From assembly GCA_030765045.1 (NCBI GenBank), contig CM060963.1:118903735-118967734 (forward strand): 64,000 bases of DNA. Reading direction: 5' to 3'. Under the pieces are notes generated by a model. That model did no database searches. It had not been told where the DNA came from and saw only the letters and a list, made by a program, of their open reading frames with translations. The DNA comes from Tenodera sinensis (lineage: Eukaryota; Arthropoda; Insecta; Mantodea; Mantidae). Shown piece after piece: positions 38,809 through 52,359 of the stretch. The first letter of the stretch is position 1; each line of letters starts with the position of its first letter. Position numbers and translations under genes: made by a program.

Positions 38809-39795
38809 TTATCGAGTTCCATAGGTTGTTAGGTAAATATTGGATTGGATTTTCAGTAATATGACCTTAAGCTCCACCAATATACACAATAAATAGAAGT
38901 AACTAGGTCCACATTCCGCACACTGAGCAACAGAATATGGAATACCAGGCCTGGGCAACTCGCGAAATACCTAAAGGGACTTTCATTTTGTTTACTTTCT
39001 AAACAAACAGCTATGAGTGCAAGGCCGTGAGCAGGCTGCACTCAGTATGTACCAGTGCACAGCCCTGTGGTATAGGATGGTGAGTGCGTTGAAAAGCAAG
39101 GTTGTCTGTTTGACATACCACTGACTCGGGTAAATCAACAAGAAATCTACCACTACGATATGACGTGTAAGTTGAGCGAAATAAATAAAAATTATAACAG
39201 AAAATTAAAAATATAGAACATCATAGGAACAAAGGTATTTTTAGACGTGACGAATGGCTTGAAGTGCGCAGTGGTTTATGGTCGAGTTCATTTGTATAAG
39301 ATCATTGGACTGACAGGTTAGTACCTCTCCGACTTCCCTGTAGTAAACATCACGGGATTAAGTAAGGTAATGCCCGCTCGCATTATAAGCATTATCTTGT
39401 TTATTTAAAATAGGAAATAGAGACGTTACACACACCATCAATTTGCATGACGTACTCGCGCAGATCCAACGTCATTCACCTTGTTCCTATTAAAGGCAGA
39501 CACCTCTATTTTCAAAACATATTTAGAATCAGTTGCAATTTTTATGAACGTGGTTCTAACACAGTACTCAAAATTAAAAAACAATAATGTTAAAAAAAAA
39601 AACAACAAAATGTACTTTCTTTAATAAAATCTTATACATAAATCTTTAGAAAATAACCAGGTGATTTCAGTAGGGCAGTACAATTAGTAGCAGCAAAGTA
39701 TTCGTAAGCCAGGAGATTCGCAATGGCTGTGATTAAAGCTTGTGCAGTTGCATATACCTAACTGAAGGAAGATGGTACAAACTTGTGTGCTCTAG
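38809..39795. other. Unassigned sequence
   Basis: No gene or known repeat; a short A-run sits at 39590-39602. Confidence 0.35.
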
Positions 39796-39803
39796 ACATT
39801 TAC

Positions 39804-39998
39804 CTAAGGGTGATATTTCCGGTACCACCATGTATCAGGGCCCCATTGGCATCACCTGCCCGTCTATTATCTGTACCTCTCGCATTCCGAGGGAGCGGTT
39901 TGAGGGCAGGTGTGAGCTGGGGCAGATGGTCATGCTGTAGCCTTCGTCCTTCCTCTGTACCATCATCATCCTTAACCAATAACAACTTGTTTTAAATC
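39804..39998 (-). other. GC-rich patch, weak exon candidate
   Basis: An island of higher GC in AT-rich surroundings, open on the minus strand for about 62 codons: LLLVKDDDGTEEGRR, then RAGDANGALIHGGTGNITLR. It ends at CTTAG|GTAAATG, a good splice donor match at 39804/39803. Against it: a stop lies just upstream with no good acceptor between, the other frames and the plus strand are also open here, and no family is recognised. It could equally be an old repeat. Confidence 0.2.
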
Positions 39999-40228
39999 TC
40001 CAAGAAAACACTGAAGCAAAGCTTCCCAAACATGATGTAGCCAGATAAGCAACACAAAATAAATAATAACAAATATCAATATGGCATTTACTTGATTATT
40101 TCCCTGCCACTGAATAAAGCTAAGGAAATGTAGCATTCAATTCAATAGTTTAATATCAGGACTTTATTGTAAACGTAAGTTTTGAATTCCACCGAATAAA
40201 ATGAGCTTTTATTTGAAAACAGATTTGA

Positions 40229-41000
40229 TGTGTACATCCAGTGAGTGCCTTTCTTTACCTACTACAGCTTCTTTTATTCAGCTGCCACAGACTATTCCTA
40301 TGAAAGCTTACTTTTCTATCTACCTACTTCACATTGATGGAAGTCGTTTCATTATGCAGTTGTTGAAGGTCCAATGAAGACAGAGGAAGCAAAGGTGATG
40401 CAGATGCCCAAAAACAACGCTATACGTATATGCTTCGTGCTCTTTTCATGACATTCAAGAAAAAAGAATAGCGCCAGCACTTTATAAATGGCAAAGCATT
40501 AAAAATCAAAACAATAAAGTATATCTCAGAAATGGCTATGCCACAAAAATTTATTTGCAATAAATGTGTTTAAAGAGATCTACATTTGTGTTTTTGTCTA
40601 TCTCATATGTTTACCAATCGCATAAAAGTTACATCTATTAAATTTCTTCCGAATGAAGGGAACTTCAGGGGCTATTCCTACAAAATAAAAAATATACATT
40701 TTATTTGTTATATAAATATCTTAAATGTATAATATTTTTAAAAGAAATAAAAAATATTTCTTGTAAGGGATAACTTGGGTTGGAGGATTTTCTTGAATAT
40801 CTTTGTGTTCTATCCTCGGAAGATACTGAATATAAACCAAGTTTCCCATTTATCGAAGATATCGTTTTGGGGTTAGCTTTTCACAGACAGACACACACAT
40901 ACAAATTTTTTAATGATTTCTTCTGATTCAAGGATCTTCAAAGCACGTATTTCTGGATGTCAAAGCATCATACACGAGCATCTTCTCTACCTAAGGTTTT
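40229..41000 (+). repeat. REP-A, strongly diverged copy
   Basis: GATTTGATGTGTACATCCAG stands for the left end. GTATATCTCAGAAATGGC, AAAGAGATCTACATTTGTG, CACAGACAGACACACACAT and GGATCTTCAAAGCACGTA follow in REP-A order. The body is full length but eroded, so this is one of the older insertions. Confidence 0.7.
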
Positions 41001-41168
41001 TGGTAGGAAAATCCATACTTCTAAAGCGATAAATCCCAGCAAAAAATAAATAAATTCATGTTTGGTAACAGCGGACTATTTTTAGACAAATTCATTGTAA
41101 TAAAATGACATAATAAGCGCGGTCTATAAAACAATTGGAATATTACAGCGAGATAAAGCAACTATAAT

Positions 41169-42056
41169 TACTTTCTCTGCTAGGTATAGTAAGTACAGGA
41201 AGTATTGTATTCCACTCAAAAATTCGGTGTTGAAATTTCACCGGAAATACATGTTTTAAGACCCCCTAATTCCAAAAAGAAATGGCATCTGTAGAAAAAG
41301 CTCCGCGTGTGTGTGAACAGCACTCAAAAAGGAAAACTAGGTTGAAAACCATGGTTGGTATTTATGTTTAATGTCTTTCAAGAATGCGACGCGAATATTT
41401 TGAAGGAAATTCCTCCATCCTAAAATGCCCTTTACATGGAAAATTTATCGAAAATTTTGATTTTCTCGAAAATGTGTCTAACGATTTTGACTAAAACGCC
41501 ATATGTTTGAGAAATTTTTGTGGAAAATGAAATGTATATTATGAATTTTCTGGCTGTAGTTCATGTATTCCCGCTTACTCTCAATGACTTCTGCATAAAT
41601 GGTAAACAGTAAGAGAAAGACCAAATCATATTATACGAAAAAGTAGATCTCGTTAAAACACACAAGTTATGTTCAAGTGCACTGTATTTTTTATTTTGTG
41701 TATGTGTGTGGTTTTTTTTTTTTTTTTTTTTTTTTTTTTGGTGTGTTTTTAGTGAACGATTTCGGAGATATTCCTTGTTATTTTTGTGAGTTTTGTAATA
41801 CTTTTACTTTTCTAAAATGAAAGGTAGTTATTAATTTTTTTATCTGTTCGCAGTGCAAAGAGAACGGAATCTCTAAACCTTCATGTAGCGACCATCAGCA
41901 TTTGACTATCGCTCAAAGCCTACTGTATTCCCATATTCCCCTTGCATCTACAAGAAAATTAGATCATTTCTGCAAATGTTTATCTGGACTAACATTAAGA
42001 AGATAGAAGAATAAGGGTTCCTAAGAACAGTTGATACAAGAGTAGAGAAAGTCAGA
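41169..42056 (-). repeat. REP-A, near full-length copy
   Basis: Right end TTACTTTCTCTGCTAGGTAT at 41169, then AGTATTGTATTCCACTC. The body is complete. It ends at CAAGAGTAGAGAAAGTCAG, where the GATGTGTTGCACTCACATG segment is missing. It contains a 28-T run (41712-41739) next to a GT-rich patch. Confidence 0.9.
41712..41739. repeat. Poly(T) run, 28 bases
   Basis: Inside the REP-A copy, at a site where other copies have a short T/A stretch. Confidence 0.97.
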
Positions 42057-45000
42057 ACATATTTCTTTGTTTCTTTTCAACAAAATAAAAGAACTGTAAA
42101 TATTAAGTACGAGTATAAATACCTGATCCTAATGTCTTTATTTTGAAGTTTCGTTGTTAATTCTGCAACATTATTTCATGCATTTGTTCATAATTATACC
42201 GCTTCAGACAAATTAGGCTTAAAGCGCAAATCTACTAATAAAATGTAAGCGCGATCTGACTTGCGGTTTTAAGAGAATATGTACTGATCCTAGGCTTAGT
42301 GGACATCGTTCTTAACCAAAAGCATTAGTATTATTTTATATTCATATTTTAAGGGAAGCTGTGGGTGATATTGTCATTTTACAGATCCGTTTAGGCCAGG
42401 GACTTAATTAATTTGTGTACAACAACCTCTTAATAGCTCCTCAAGTTATATGGCATCAGCTGAACATTGTTTTAATTGTTGATTTTTTAAATCTTTTTTC
42501 TTCGAAAAATTATCGTGCCTAATGTATAAGCTATAGGTCTGAAGAATGTTTAAAATTCAACAGCAGAGCCATAATTTTAATTTTCAATGCATAAACGGTC
42601 CGAAAAAATACAAATGCAATGGATCTGCTCCACATATTTTAATTCTGAAAATATTTTACTATCCAAAATAGTGCTGTGTAGTACTTTTAATCAAAGGTGT
42701 CAGAATACACATTGAAATTTTGTTTCCCAGCATAGAGATTATACCATCTTATAAAACAAATATAATTAAAACTAGCAAAAACAGTAGCTCAGAAATGCAG
42801 ATCCAAAAGTCACCAGCTGGCATTTAAATGAGATTTTACTAAAGGTACTTAAAAGCGTCCTAGGGCTGTTTTGGGCTGTAAATTATTAGAGAAAATGGGG
42901 TTTCTTAATGACTTCCAATCCAATGAAATAACATTCCGCCTTCGAAGTCAGAGAAAGAAGGGAGAAGGAAAAGGATAGTGAAGTAATAATCAGTAGCAGT
43001 CAATGTTGAGCATATAGTTGAAAAGAAAACTGAAATAAATGAAGCGTATAGTTAAAAAAAAAATAAAAATAATAGCCGTTTTTATCTTAATGCATAACAA
43101 ATTTCAATGAATCTTTTTCATGCATCAATTTCACACATAAGTGTGTTGAGGGTAGAAAGAAAAACAAAATCATACGAATGTTAGTAACTTGACCGTTTAA
43201 AATCACATTATATTTCGATGTCCTACGTATCTTCTCAGATTCCAATTTTCCCCTGGGCAAAAGTTTCTCAGCCTTTGGTTTCGCAGCTGTCGTCGGTCTG
43301 TCCTGGCTCCACAGCCGCATATTTTACAATTTTGTACAACGTGAGCATCTCAATCTGTGGGAATAATGACTTCTTCCCTATGTGCAAATTTATTTCCATA
43401 GTAATAACTGCATTTAGCGAACTACACACTACTTGCTCTATTATCTCTCCTTCGCTAGCAATTATTTATAGGCAATACTACTAAATTAGATGTATTATTT
43501 TGTGAAAATATACAAGATAGTAAACTTGCTGCTATAGTGTGATACTGTAACAGACAGGTACCCAATATGATGTTAATTACACAAAATATAGTTACATACA
43601 ATATACATTGTTAAATTGGGTTGCAGATGAATTTATCAGTATCGATGTCAATATGTAAATGCACAAGTTAATGCATTTTTATTGGGGATTTCTAATACAT
43701 ATTAATAATTACTCTGAAAATGAAAAAGAAGCTTTTGAATGCACTATTTGATACATAGAAGGCGATGCTTTCGGAAAAACGGATACAACAGATAATCGAA
43801 TGAAGCACCTGATAGAGAAATATTATGTATAAATCATTTTGTAACTTAAATATAGAGGATAAACTCCAAATACATTAAGCAACTTGTATAGGACTCTTTG
43901 TATTAAACATGTATGTTTTAGTCCTAAGATTCCAAATGAGAAATCCTATTCTAGATATTTTGTTTTATCAGCTAATTAATATTTTTCTTTACAATATTAA
44001 GCCTTAATATTGTAGAAATTTTTCGCTATTATTTTCTGGTGTATGCTATACCTGACTTAATAAAGAAACTGTTTCTATATGTTTAGTTTCAACCACTTGA
44101 AAAAGTGGTGTACTGTACATCTTATACATTAACTGAATAATTCTTTGCTTCTTAAGGTCCCGTTTTTCGCGAATTCATGGATATTAAACGGGAGCTTATA
44201 AATAAATTGTTCTTTATCTGATACTATTGACGTTATGCACACATAATAGTAGATATGCAGTAAGTTTCTATCACCATCTGCCTTTATGTTTAGGTTGATT
44301 TTATTGTAGTGTATAAATATTCCAATAAAGTGCCTAGCTACCAAGCACTAGAGGAAAATGAATTGTTTTTTCTACGCGAATCAATAATTAATACTGTTGA
44401 TTTCTTGTAAAACTCCAGTTATCAGTCAAGTACAACATATTAAGCAAACATCGCTTTAAAAATATTAAAATAAGCTGCCAGCTCCAAACACAGGTCATAA
44501 TAATTCATGCACAAAATAAAAATAATCCAAAACTTATATATAAACAAGGATAAATAGGTAACTAGTGTTAAATTTGTATATACTTATATTTTGTTTAAAT
44601 ATTTAGATATAAAAATATTGACATGCACCCTAAAGAATTTGTATTGGACCAGATTATAATTTGGAAACCGAATTTTTCCTAAGTAGGTTTTTGTTTGACT
44701 TCAAAAATGAGAAAAAGTAAATAAAAAATAAATAAATAAAAAGAAACATCCGAAATTAATTTCCTTTTTGAAGGAAAAACCTAGATCAATGATACATTAA
44801 TATCCTGTAAATTTGAGAACACGCAGATACATTTGCATTATCAATACTTCAGTATAATATTATAATATTCTCCAAATTTAGAAGTGTTTTATAACTTTTG
44901 CTACCTAAAAGAAGGCTTATTCTGAATCACACATTTATGTTCAGCTGAACTGGGCCCAACAAAATAATGATCGGCATGAACTGTACATATTATTTTAATT

Positions 45001-46306
45001 AATTTGTTCAACAATGTCTAAGGGATTTTTTTTAAACATTCCAATTCTGTGGTACTTGCAATCAACGAACCACACATAAAGAGTTTAAAGGGTAGCTGCA
45101 ATTTAACTCTTTTTTCTTCTTTGAATCAACGGAACAAGTTACATGTGTAAGTTACACATAGAAGGCCATAAAATCAATATGATGAATCGGTTTTTCGCAC
45201 ACTTCCATTGCGCTGCATGGTAGCCAAAGGTAGCTGGTGCGCTTTCTAAGCGTGGCTATTCAGTCTTGCAGAATACAATTTGAATTTGTAGCTGAGGATT
45301 TGGAGGACAAACTTTCCGAAATTTCAGAACTCCACCAAAAATAGTTCGAGGAATTTAATTTCTCTTGAATATCCTCGATTGAGCATCACTTGTGAGTAAC
45401 AAAATTGACTAGGAACTTATTAGACTTTTACTATAAAAGATAAGAATTTTTAGAAAAGTTCCTCGTTTTCATGATTGGAAGAATCTAGCTTTAGACAGAT
45501 AGATGTACTTGGGTATCCAAATGTCAGTTGAAACAAATTTCATAGTAATGTTTATTAACATTTTCTGCTCCAGATTCTTTCAGCTTAACAACATTTTATA
45601 TAAATGTACTGACATTTCGCTATACTTCAAAAACCTTACAGCTTTTGTGGAAGATTTGTCTTCACATTTCCGATTGCACACACAAAGAGATTCTTCCATC
45701 TGTACTGAAACTTACAATTTGTGGATGTCACCGTCGCATGTGGACAGCAGATTTTCTCCCAGTTGACATTATCGGCGGTTATCCTTCACATGATATCACA
45801 CCACTCACACTACACAAACCAAAACAAAACACGCCAGGACACGCGTGCGCCAACTCCGATGAGGCAAAACATGCACCACCGCGTCACCCAGGCAACGTAC
45901 GACTGGTTATGGCTGCCGGCCTGCTGGCCTTCACTCCTTCCTCCCAATTCATCCCCTCCCTGCTCCCTGCTACGCATCCTTGCCCGTCGTTAGTGTTACC
46001 TGTCCATGCTGTACTGCTCTACAATTATTACTACTCCAACAGGCTCCAGCTGGAAGTAGGTACCGATCAACCCAAGTTGACACGATCACAAATTGCTCTC
46101 TAAAAATGTACTACGAGAACTTCTCCCAGGACACGAAAATTTCCAATCACCAGATGATTGCCTTTGTCAGAATACGTTGTTATGAATGCGAAGAGCGCAA
46201 AAATGTTGCGAACGGACTGCGCGGTGTTTTGCCTATCCGCGTTCTCGGCGCTCGTTGCCGTCTGCCGCTATCATAGACATTTTTGAAACCACCTTTAAAG
46301 CTTTAC
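42057..46306. other. Unassigned sequence, 4.2 kb, with a GC-richer island at its end
   Basis: The bulk is AT-rich with no recognised gene or repeat. Around 42740-42860 a few blocks (CAAAAACAGTAGCTCAGAAA) faintly recall REP-A. From about 45720 to 46280 GC rises and several overlapping frames of 90-150 codons open (for example 45645-46103 plus). All are open through composition, none carries a motif I know, and no splice or promoter context singles one out. An 88-codon plus frame at 43218-43484 is likewise unassigned. Confidence 0.35.
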
Positions 46307-46610
46307 TTACCAGCTGAAAGAAGATGGTGAAATGACCGCAGTCTTGGTCCACACATTTTGGCACCTCATTAGGAAACTATCCACCACTTGCGGTAGTTCA
46401 CGTTGAGAAATTTCCTGGCGTATATTTTGTCTTAATTCTTCCAAGGTGTGTGGGTTCGTCTTGTACACTTTATGTTTTAAATTACCCCTGAGGTAGAAAT
46501 CGCAATATTGGAGCTCCGAGAAATCTGGATCCCCTAATGGAGTACCATACACCAATTTTTTCATGAACAATGTTAGGCTCCGAGTTATAGGACCATTTTT
46601 TTCGAGTCAA
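46307..46610 (-). pseudogene. Tc1/mariner-superfamily transposase C-terminal relic
   Basis: Reads EPNIVHEK in one frame, then LQYCDFYLRGNLKHKVYKTN and PHTLEELRQNIRQEI, a C-terminal segment like DLTPCDFFLWGYLKDKVYKTNPHTLEEL in insect transposases. DLTP has become ELQY, so the catalytic Asp is gone. The segment between VHEK and CDF is deleted. Oriented away from the relic at 46629. Confidence 0.8.
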
Positions 46611-46628
46611 CATTTGACGCCCTTTTTT

Positions 46629-47020
46629 AGAGAATTAACAGACAGGGGTGTGATTTTGTCTTTCAACAAGGCTCTGCAACAGCTCATAGGCCAATCTTTC
46701 GATGAGAACAATCGAAAGTGTGTTTAAGGAAGAATTGTTAGTAGAGATTTGTGGCCACCTCGGTCCCTTGACCTAACCCCCTGCGATTTCCATCTCTGGG
46801 GTACTTTAACACATAAAGTCTACAAGAAAAAACCCACACACCTGGAAAAATTAACACAAAATAACCACCAGGAATTTGTATATCCGACAGACGATAATGC
46901 ATGGAACAAACTATTCAATAAACTCAAGTCGCATGTTGGAAAATTCGAGTTGTGTAAACCGCGCTGCAATATGAAGCAGGACTTAGAAATAATCTGCTCT
47001 GCCAATGCGCTCAATCATTT
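46629..47020 (+). pseudogene. Second transposase relic, opposite strand
   Basis: FQQGSATAH near 46660 corresponds to FQQDGATAH, with the catalytic Asp changed to Gly. A frameshift and stops follow. WPPRSLDLTPCDFHLWG then HKVYKKKPTHLEKL runs to about 46860, and a degraded C-terminus continues to about 47020. Longest clean frame 101 codons (46749-47054). Head to head with the previous relic but sufficiently different to be a separate insertion or a distinct lineage. Confidence 0.85.
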
Positions 47021-47084
47021 TTTCCATGGCTGTGTATCATTAGCAAACGTTTAATTTTCATAAAAGAAAATGCCCGAAAAATAG

Positions 47085-47162
47085 TTACATTCACATGACT
47101 TTATCTACCCATTATCGTTTACATTTTAAATCCCTTCCGCAACAATTCTTACAAAAACTTGT
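47085..47162 (+). repeat. REP-A, left-terminal fragment
   Basis: ACATTCACATGACTTTATC then CAACAATTCTTACAAAAAC: only the first ~75 bp of a copy, joined to the inverted copy that follows. Confidence 0.65.
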
Positions 47163-47755
47163 TTAGTAAGCAGAGGAAGTGCTATATTCCACCCAAAAAC
47201 TCGATATCAAATGTGCACGTGTGTGTTGAGTATAGCATAAATCAAAACAAAACGTCGATTAACTACAAAACTTGGCATTTAAGTTCAGCATCTTCCAAGG
47301 GTGCGACACGAAGATTTTGAAGAAAATTCTCATACACCAAATTTCCCTTTACATGGAACATTCTTCGAAAATTTTGATTTTATAAAAATGATTAACAATG
47401 TTGATTAAATATGTTTGAGATAGATTCATGACAAATTTTTGGAGTGAATCATATGTTATTTGTTTGAATTGTACAATATTTCTATGTCTTTTAAATAGGA
47501 ATACATTATTTGTCTTTTTATCTTTTGGCCATGCAAAGAGAACGGAATTTCAAGGCCGTCACATAATTACCAGCTTTTAAACATTTGGCTATCGCTTAAA
47601 GTCTATTGTATTCCCACATCCCCCTTGCACCTACAAGGAAACTAGCAATCATAATTTCTTCACAAGTTCATCTTGATTAACATGAAATAGATACAGAAAT
47701 AAGCGTTCATACAATAGTAGAGAAAGTCATATTAATGCAACACATGGGATCTACT
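47163..47755 (-). repeat. REP-A, copy with internal deletion
   Basis: Right-end block AGCAGAGGAAGTGCTATATT. The middle is shortened around 47450, with loss of the CATAACTGGTAAAC region. The end is ATAGTAGAGAAAGTCATATT with CAACACATGGGATC. About 590 bp. Confidence 0.85.
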
Positions 47756-48556
47756 CTATTTGAATGCCCTACTTTTGAATCCCAAAGATTTGAGTTTATT
47801 ACTAATTTAAGTTATTGCCAATAGATTCCGTCAGCCTTTCTCAGGTACTCTAAATAAGATATGCTGCGAGAATCTGTGTGACTTTCTAAAGTACATTCTT
47901 AAGAGATTTTGAGATAGCTTTCAATTGTTCGTTATGTAAATTACTTTTATTTTTATTTCGAATAGTAATATTGTAAATAATGTATATAATTGTGTTGTAA
48001 CTAAAACCATAGCATACCGGAAGGTGAAATAGGGTTCGTATTACAAGGAGATTCAATAAATAATACATAAATATCACATCAGATCTTTTTATATCAATGC
48101 TCAGATAGTGGTGTGAAAGTATCACACTAGATTTGTATTTGTTACAGTAGAGATTGAAGAACTTTCCTGGTTTAGCTCTATTCTTATTGCATTATTGGAA
48201 GCTGTATTTTCTTTATTCATTGCTCGCATATTTCACCCCTTTGCATCACTAAGCAGATCCTCAGCTACGTGGTGTCTTAAAATACACAAAATAACAAGCA
48301 TCTAATTCAGCTGGCACTCAGCAACATTTGGAGCTAATCAAAACAAAGAAAGTACTTTTTTGGTAGCTCGTTTAGTTTTAGAACTATATATGTATCTACA
48401 CAGTTTTGTTTGCTGTTAATGTCTAAAACCCCAAGCAGATATTTATTGTCAAGTTGAGCTCCTGGAAAGCTCTTGGGGGAATAAAATATTGTTGATCTTG
48501 TAGCAGATAGTTGAAAAAACGTATTATAAGAGAAAGCGCCACGAATGTGCACTTTC
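47756..48556. other. Unassigned AT-rich sequence
   Basis: Nothing recognised. Confidence 0.35.
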
Positions 48557-48569
48557 TACCAAAAAGTAA

Positions 48570-49068
48570 GTGAGCGAGATGCCTCCGAGGTAATGTCTGA
48601 GGCTCTTATTTGGGAGGCTCCAGGGTTGATTCAAGATGGCTATACACTCTTATAGTTTTCATGGTTTTCCCTGGTTGGTAGGGAAGTTTCTCATATATTA
48701 CCATTTTCTTTCCATATTTTCTACTTATTTCCTATTTCTTTCCTTTCTTCAGGTGTATTTCTAGGCTTCGTGACGCATGGCGGTGTCGGACAGATGTCAT
48801 GGACTGCTTTCCGTGGACACTAAAGGGCTACCTGACCGATGGATCATTATCTTCCTCTCTAGGCAGCTCCAGCAAAGGGACGAACCTGGAAGTTTTAGGG
48901 ACTTCCGAGCGTCTCTCTGGACTATTTCTCTGAGACCTGTGACCCCCTATGATTCCTTCACTTCATCCCTTCTTCCCTAAAAAGTGGAAAACAGAACAGA
49001 TCTATGTATTTAATAAGTCGCAGTGAGCGAGGTGTCCCCTTTCGTTGTATAATCTCTAGCTCTACCTA
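48570..49068 (+). mobile_element. SINE-F-like retroposon with perfect 13-bp duplication
   Basis: Exactly bounded by TACCAAAAAGTAA at 48557-48569 and 49069-49081. The head GTGAGCGAGATGCCTCCGAG with GGTAATGTC and CCAGGGTTGATTCAAG is compatible with decayed A and B boxes. The centre has a long pyrimidine tract ending TTTCTTTCCTTTCTTCAG, a strong splice-acceptor look-alike. At ~499 bp it is longer than the other SINEs here and has no A tail. It may be a composite. Confidence 0.8.
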
Positions 49069-49185
49069 TACCAAAAAGTAATTGGACAATCAATGTTTGG
49101 TAATTTAGTACGTCAGTGGTTTATGTGGCCCACATGTTTTATTAAATACGAGAATCAGTTGACACGGAGATAGTATGTATTCTTG

Positions 49186-49400
49186 ACGCAAAATTTAATG
49201 GCGGGTGGCTCATTAGAAAATTCCAATCATAGGCTTGCCAAGCCTTGTAGTGTTGTATAGTTAAACACGCTGTAAAGCCGGTGGTATAAAGGTCATTTGC
49301 GCCCGCAACATTTATTTTCCAACAGGAAATAGAATAGTAATAGTCAGCTATCAGTCGCCATTAAATTTTGCGCCTGCCATAGTACAGAACAGTCAGTCCT
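49186..49400 (+). repeat. REP-C, copy 2, bounded by inverted ends
   Basis: Begins GCAAAATTTAATGGCGGG and ends CGCCATTAAATTTTGCGCC, an inverted pair of at least 15 bp. Between them lies the sequence shared with 12625-12830. The inverted ends suggest a MITE-like unit of ~200 bp; the first copy keeps only the right arm. Confidence 0.7.
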
Positions 49401-50370
49401 CGACAAGGACATGCTTGTGGGCAGCCACCTCAGTGGACTGTCGAGCAGGACATTTCATGAACTTAACAGGTCAAATCAACACCAACATTATCCTGCATAA
49501 GTGGAAGATGGATGGCCATTGTGCCAAAGCGTGAACACTCTGTGCAAACCAAAATGTAGGCCGATAGGAATCGCTGAACCGTGAAATGTGAAATTATCAA
49601 AAATAAAGTACCAACGGAGGCTAATATCAGACAACAGGAGTACTAATGCGCATATAGGCCCACCAATTTGGATATTCCAGAAGAGCAGCAGTACATAAGT
49701 CCAATATCACGAAAGACAATAAAGCCGGGAGGCTCAAGTTTTGTTTGCATCATTGCAACACATCATAGCTAAGGAGAACTGACACAATGTGTCATTTCCT
49801 CTACATCGCAGTTTTAATTCCGGCCACTCTGCTACGCACCGGTCAAGCCCCCACTGTTATCTACCTACCTCAGGGTACCGGTCAGTCAGTCCCTCAAATT
49901 GTGTCAGTGGATAATGATGTCACATAACAAGGTAAAAAGATACTTCAAGTCCGAATGAGAACATAAGTACTTTGTGTTCCTAGTAAACATATACCTTTGC
50001 GAACATAATCACAATCACCAATACATCATGTTTCTATTCGGTGTGGCACAATTTGTATTGTTTGCGGAGGTTGCCTCGGCTATGACTCTGATCTCCCGGC
50101 TGATTAGAACGGTTCGGTGTGAAATAATTAACACTGAAGTTATTTTCTTATTATCCTACGAACTTTTATTCCCCTTTCCACATTAACATTAATATTTACA
50201 ATTGTACTTTTCCTTTAGCAACCATATTGCATCCATCGCGTCTTTCCGCTAACTCGCGATACTAACATTCCCGCTTATTGCTCCTTTACTCTTATGAATT
50301 TAGCGTGTTGAACATTCTAACACTCACTTTGTATATCTGAGGAAACATGTATATAGGTATACGACTGAAG
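49401..50370. other. Unassigned sequence
   Basis: GC-moderate. Contains the near-palindrome TGACACAATGTGTCA at about 49780 and an inverted ATTGTGTCAGT near 49900, 120 bp apart, of unknown meaning. No recognised gene. Confidence 0.35.
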
Positions 50371-50640
50371 TCCTCCTAAAGGGCTGGACTGATTGTTATG
50401 AAATGTTGTGTGTCATTAAGTTGACTGAAGAATGGTTTAGATTCACAGTTTGATCAGACAGAAAAGGTTTTATCTTTACATATATTCTGTCCGTGTGTAA
50501 CAACTCCTCCTAAACGGCTGCATCGATGTTTATGACATTTTATGTGTGTGATCAAGGTGACTCGACAATGGTTTAGATTCACAATTTGGCCCGATAAAAC
50601 ATGTTCTTTTAAATTAATTAGTTAATTTATGTGTTGTTGA
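50371..50640. repeat. 134-bp tandem repeat, Helitron-like flavour
   Basis: TCCTCCTAAAGGGCTGGACT at 50371 recurs as TCCTCCTAAACGGCTGCATC at 50505. Both are followed by TATGA(A/C)AT, GTGTGT and AATGGTTTAGATTCACA. I recall similar units in arthropod Helitron-related repeats; that class assignment is inference only. Confidence 0.7.
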
Positions 50641-50696
50641 TCTTTGGATGACTTAGGTTCGGTTCACAATTGGATCCGTCAAGCAGCTCTGCGATC

Positions 50697-51769
<1,073 letters not shown>

Positions 51770-51794
51770 CGAAGTGCTTCCAACTTAGTGGTAT

Positions 51795-52040
51795 TTGTTA
51801 TTTCCAGAAGTGGTAGACGCTATGCTTCGCTGATTGAACATGCCCGCCCAAAGCACCTACTTCACTTGAATAAAACATCTTTGGGACGAATTGGGCTGCC
51901 GGGTGAAGTGTAGCAAGAGTGACAAAATGTAGTGACCAACTCTGGGAATGGTTGCAAGAGGAATGGCCAACGCGTACCATTGGGTGTCCTGCACACTCAC
52001 TTGTCGAGGGCATGCTGTAATAGTCACAAGAGGTGACACT
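51795..52040 (+). pseudogene. Tc1-type transposase C-terminal relic
   Basis: MPAQSTYFT, a stop and IKHLWDELGCRVKCSKSD correspond to WPARSPDLNPIEHLWDELGRR, the block with the last catalytic residue. The catalytic Glu of IEH has become Lys. DQLWEWLQEEWPTRTIG then continues in another frame, followed by AHSLVEGM, and GHAVIVTRGD in the first frame matches the usual C-terminal RCQAVIAARGG. Several frameshifts; inactive. Confidence 0.85.
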
Positions 52041-52359
52041 TCAAAGCTTTAATGGGCTGAGAACCACCGAGCAAACATTGTGAGCATAATTATTTCTTGG
52101 CAGTTAGAGCACAAGAAACGTGCAAATAATAGAGAAATAAAAGTATAATCGAACTCTGGAAAGTTGGCTTATACACTGATCATATTACTCATCGCCGATG
52201 TTGGCTTCGATAAGTAAATTTGACTTGTATTTTTGTTTTAGGTGGTTTTTAGATCTTTAAGCTTTGATTCATGATCTTTTAATGTATTCTTATTTTATGT
52301 TTTCCTGTTTTAACGTTTTGATATATATTTTAACCTGTAAGTTTGTGTTTTACATTTGC
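52041..52359. other. Unassigned sequence
   Basis: Nothing recognised. Confidence 0.35.

Noticed and set aside
45645..46276. Overlapping 87-152-codon frames in a GC-richer island.
   Set aside because: Several frames are open at once, as expected from composition; none carries a known motif.
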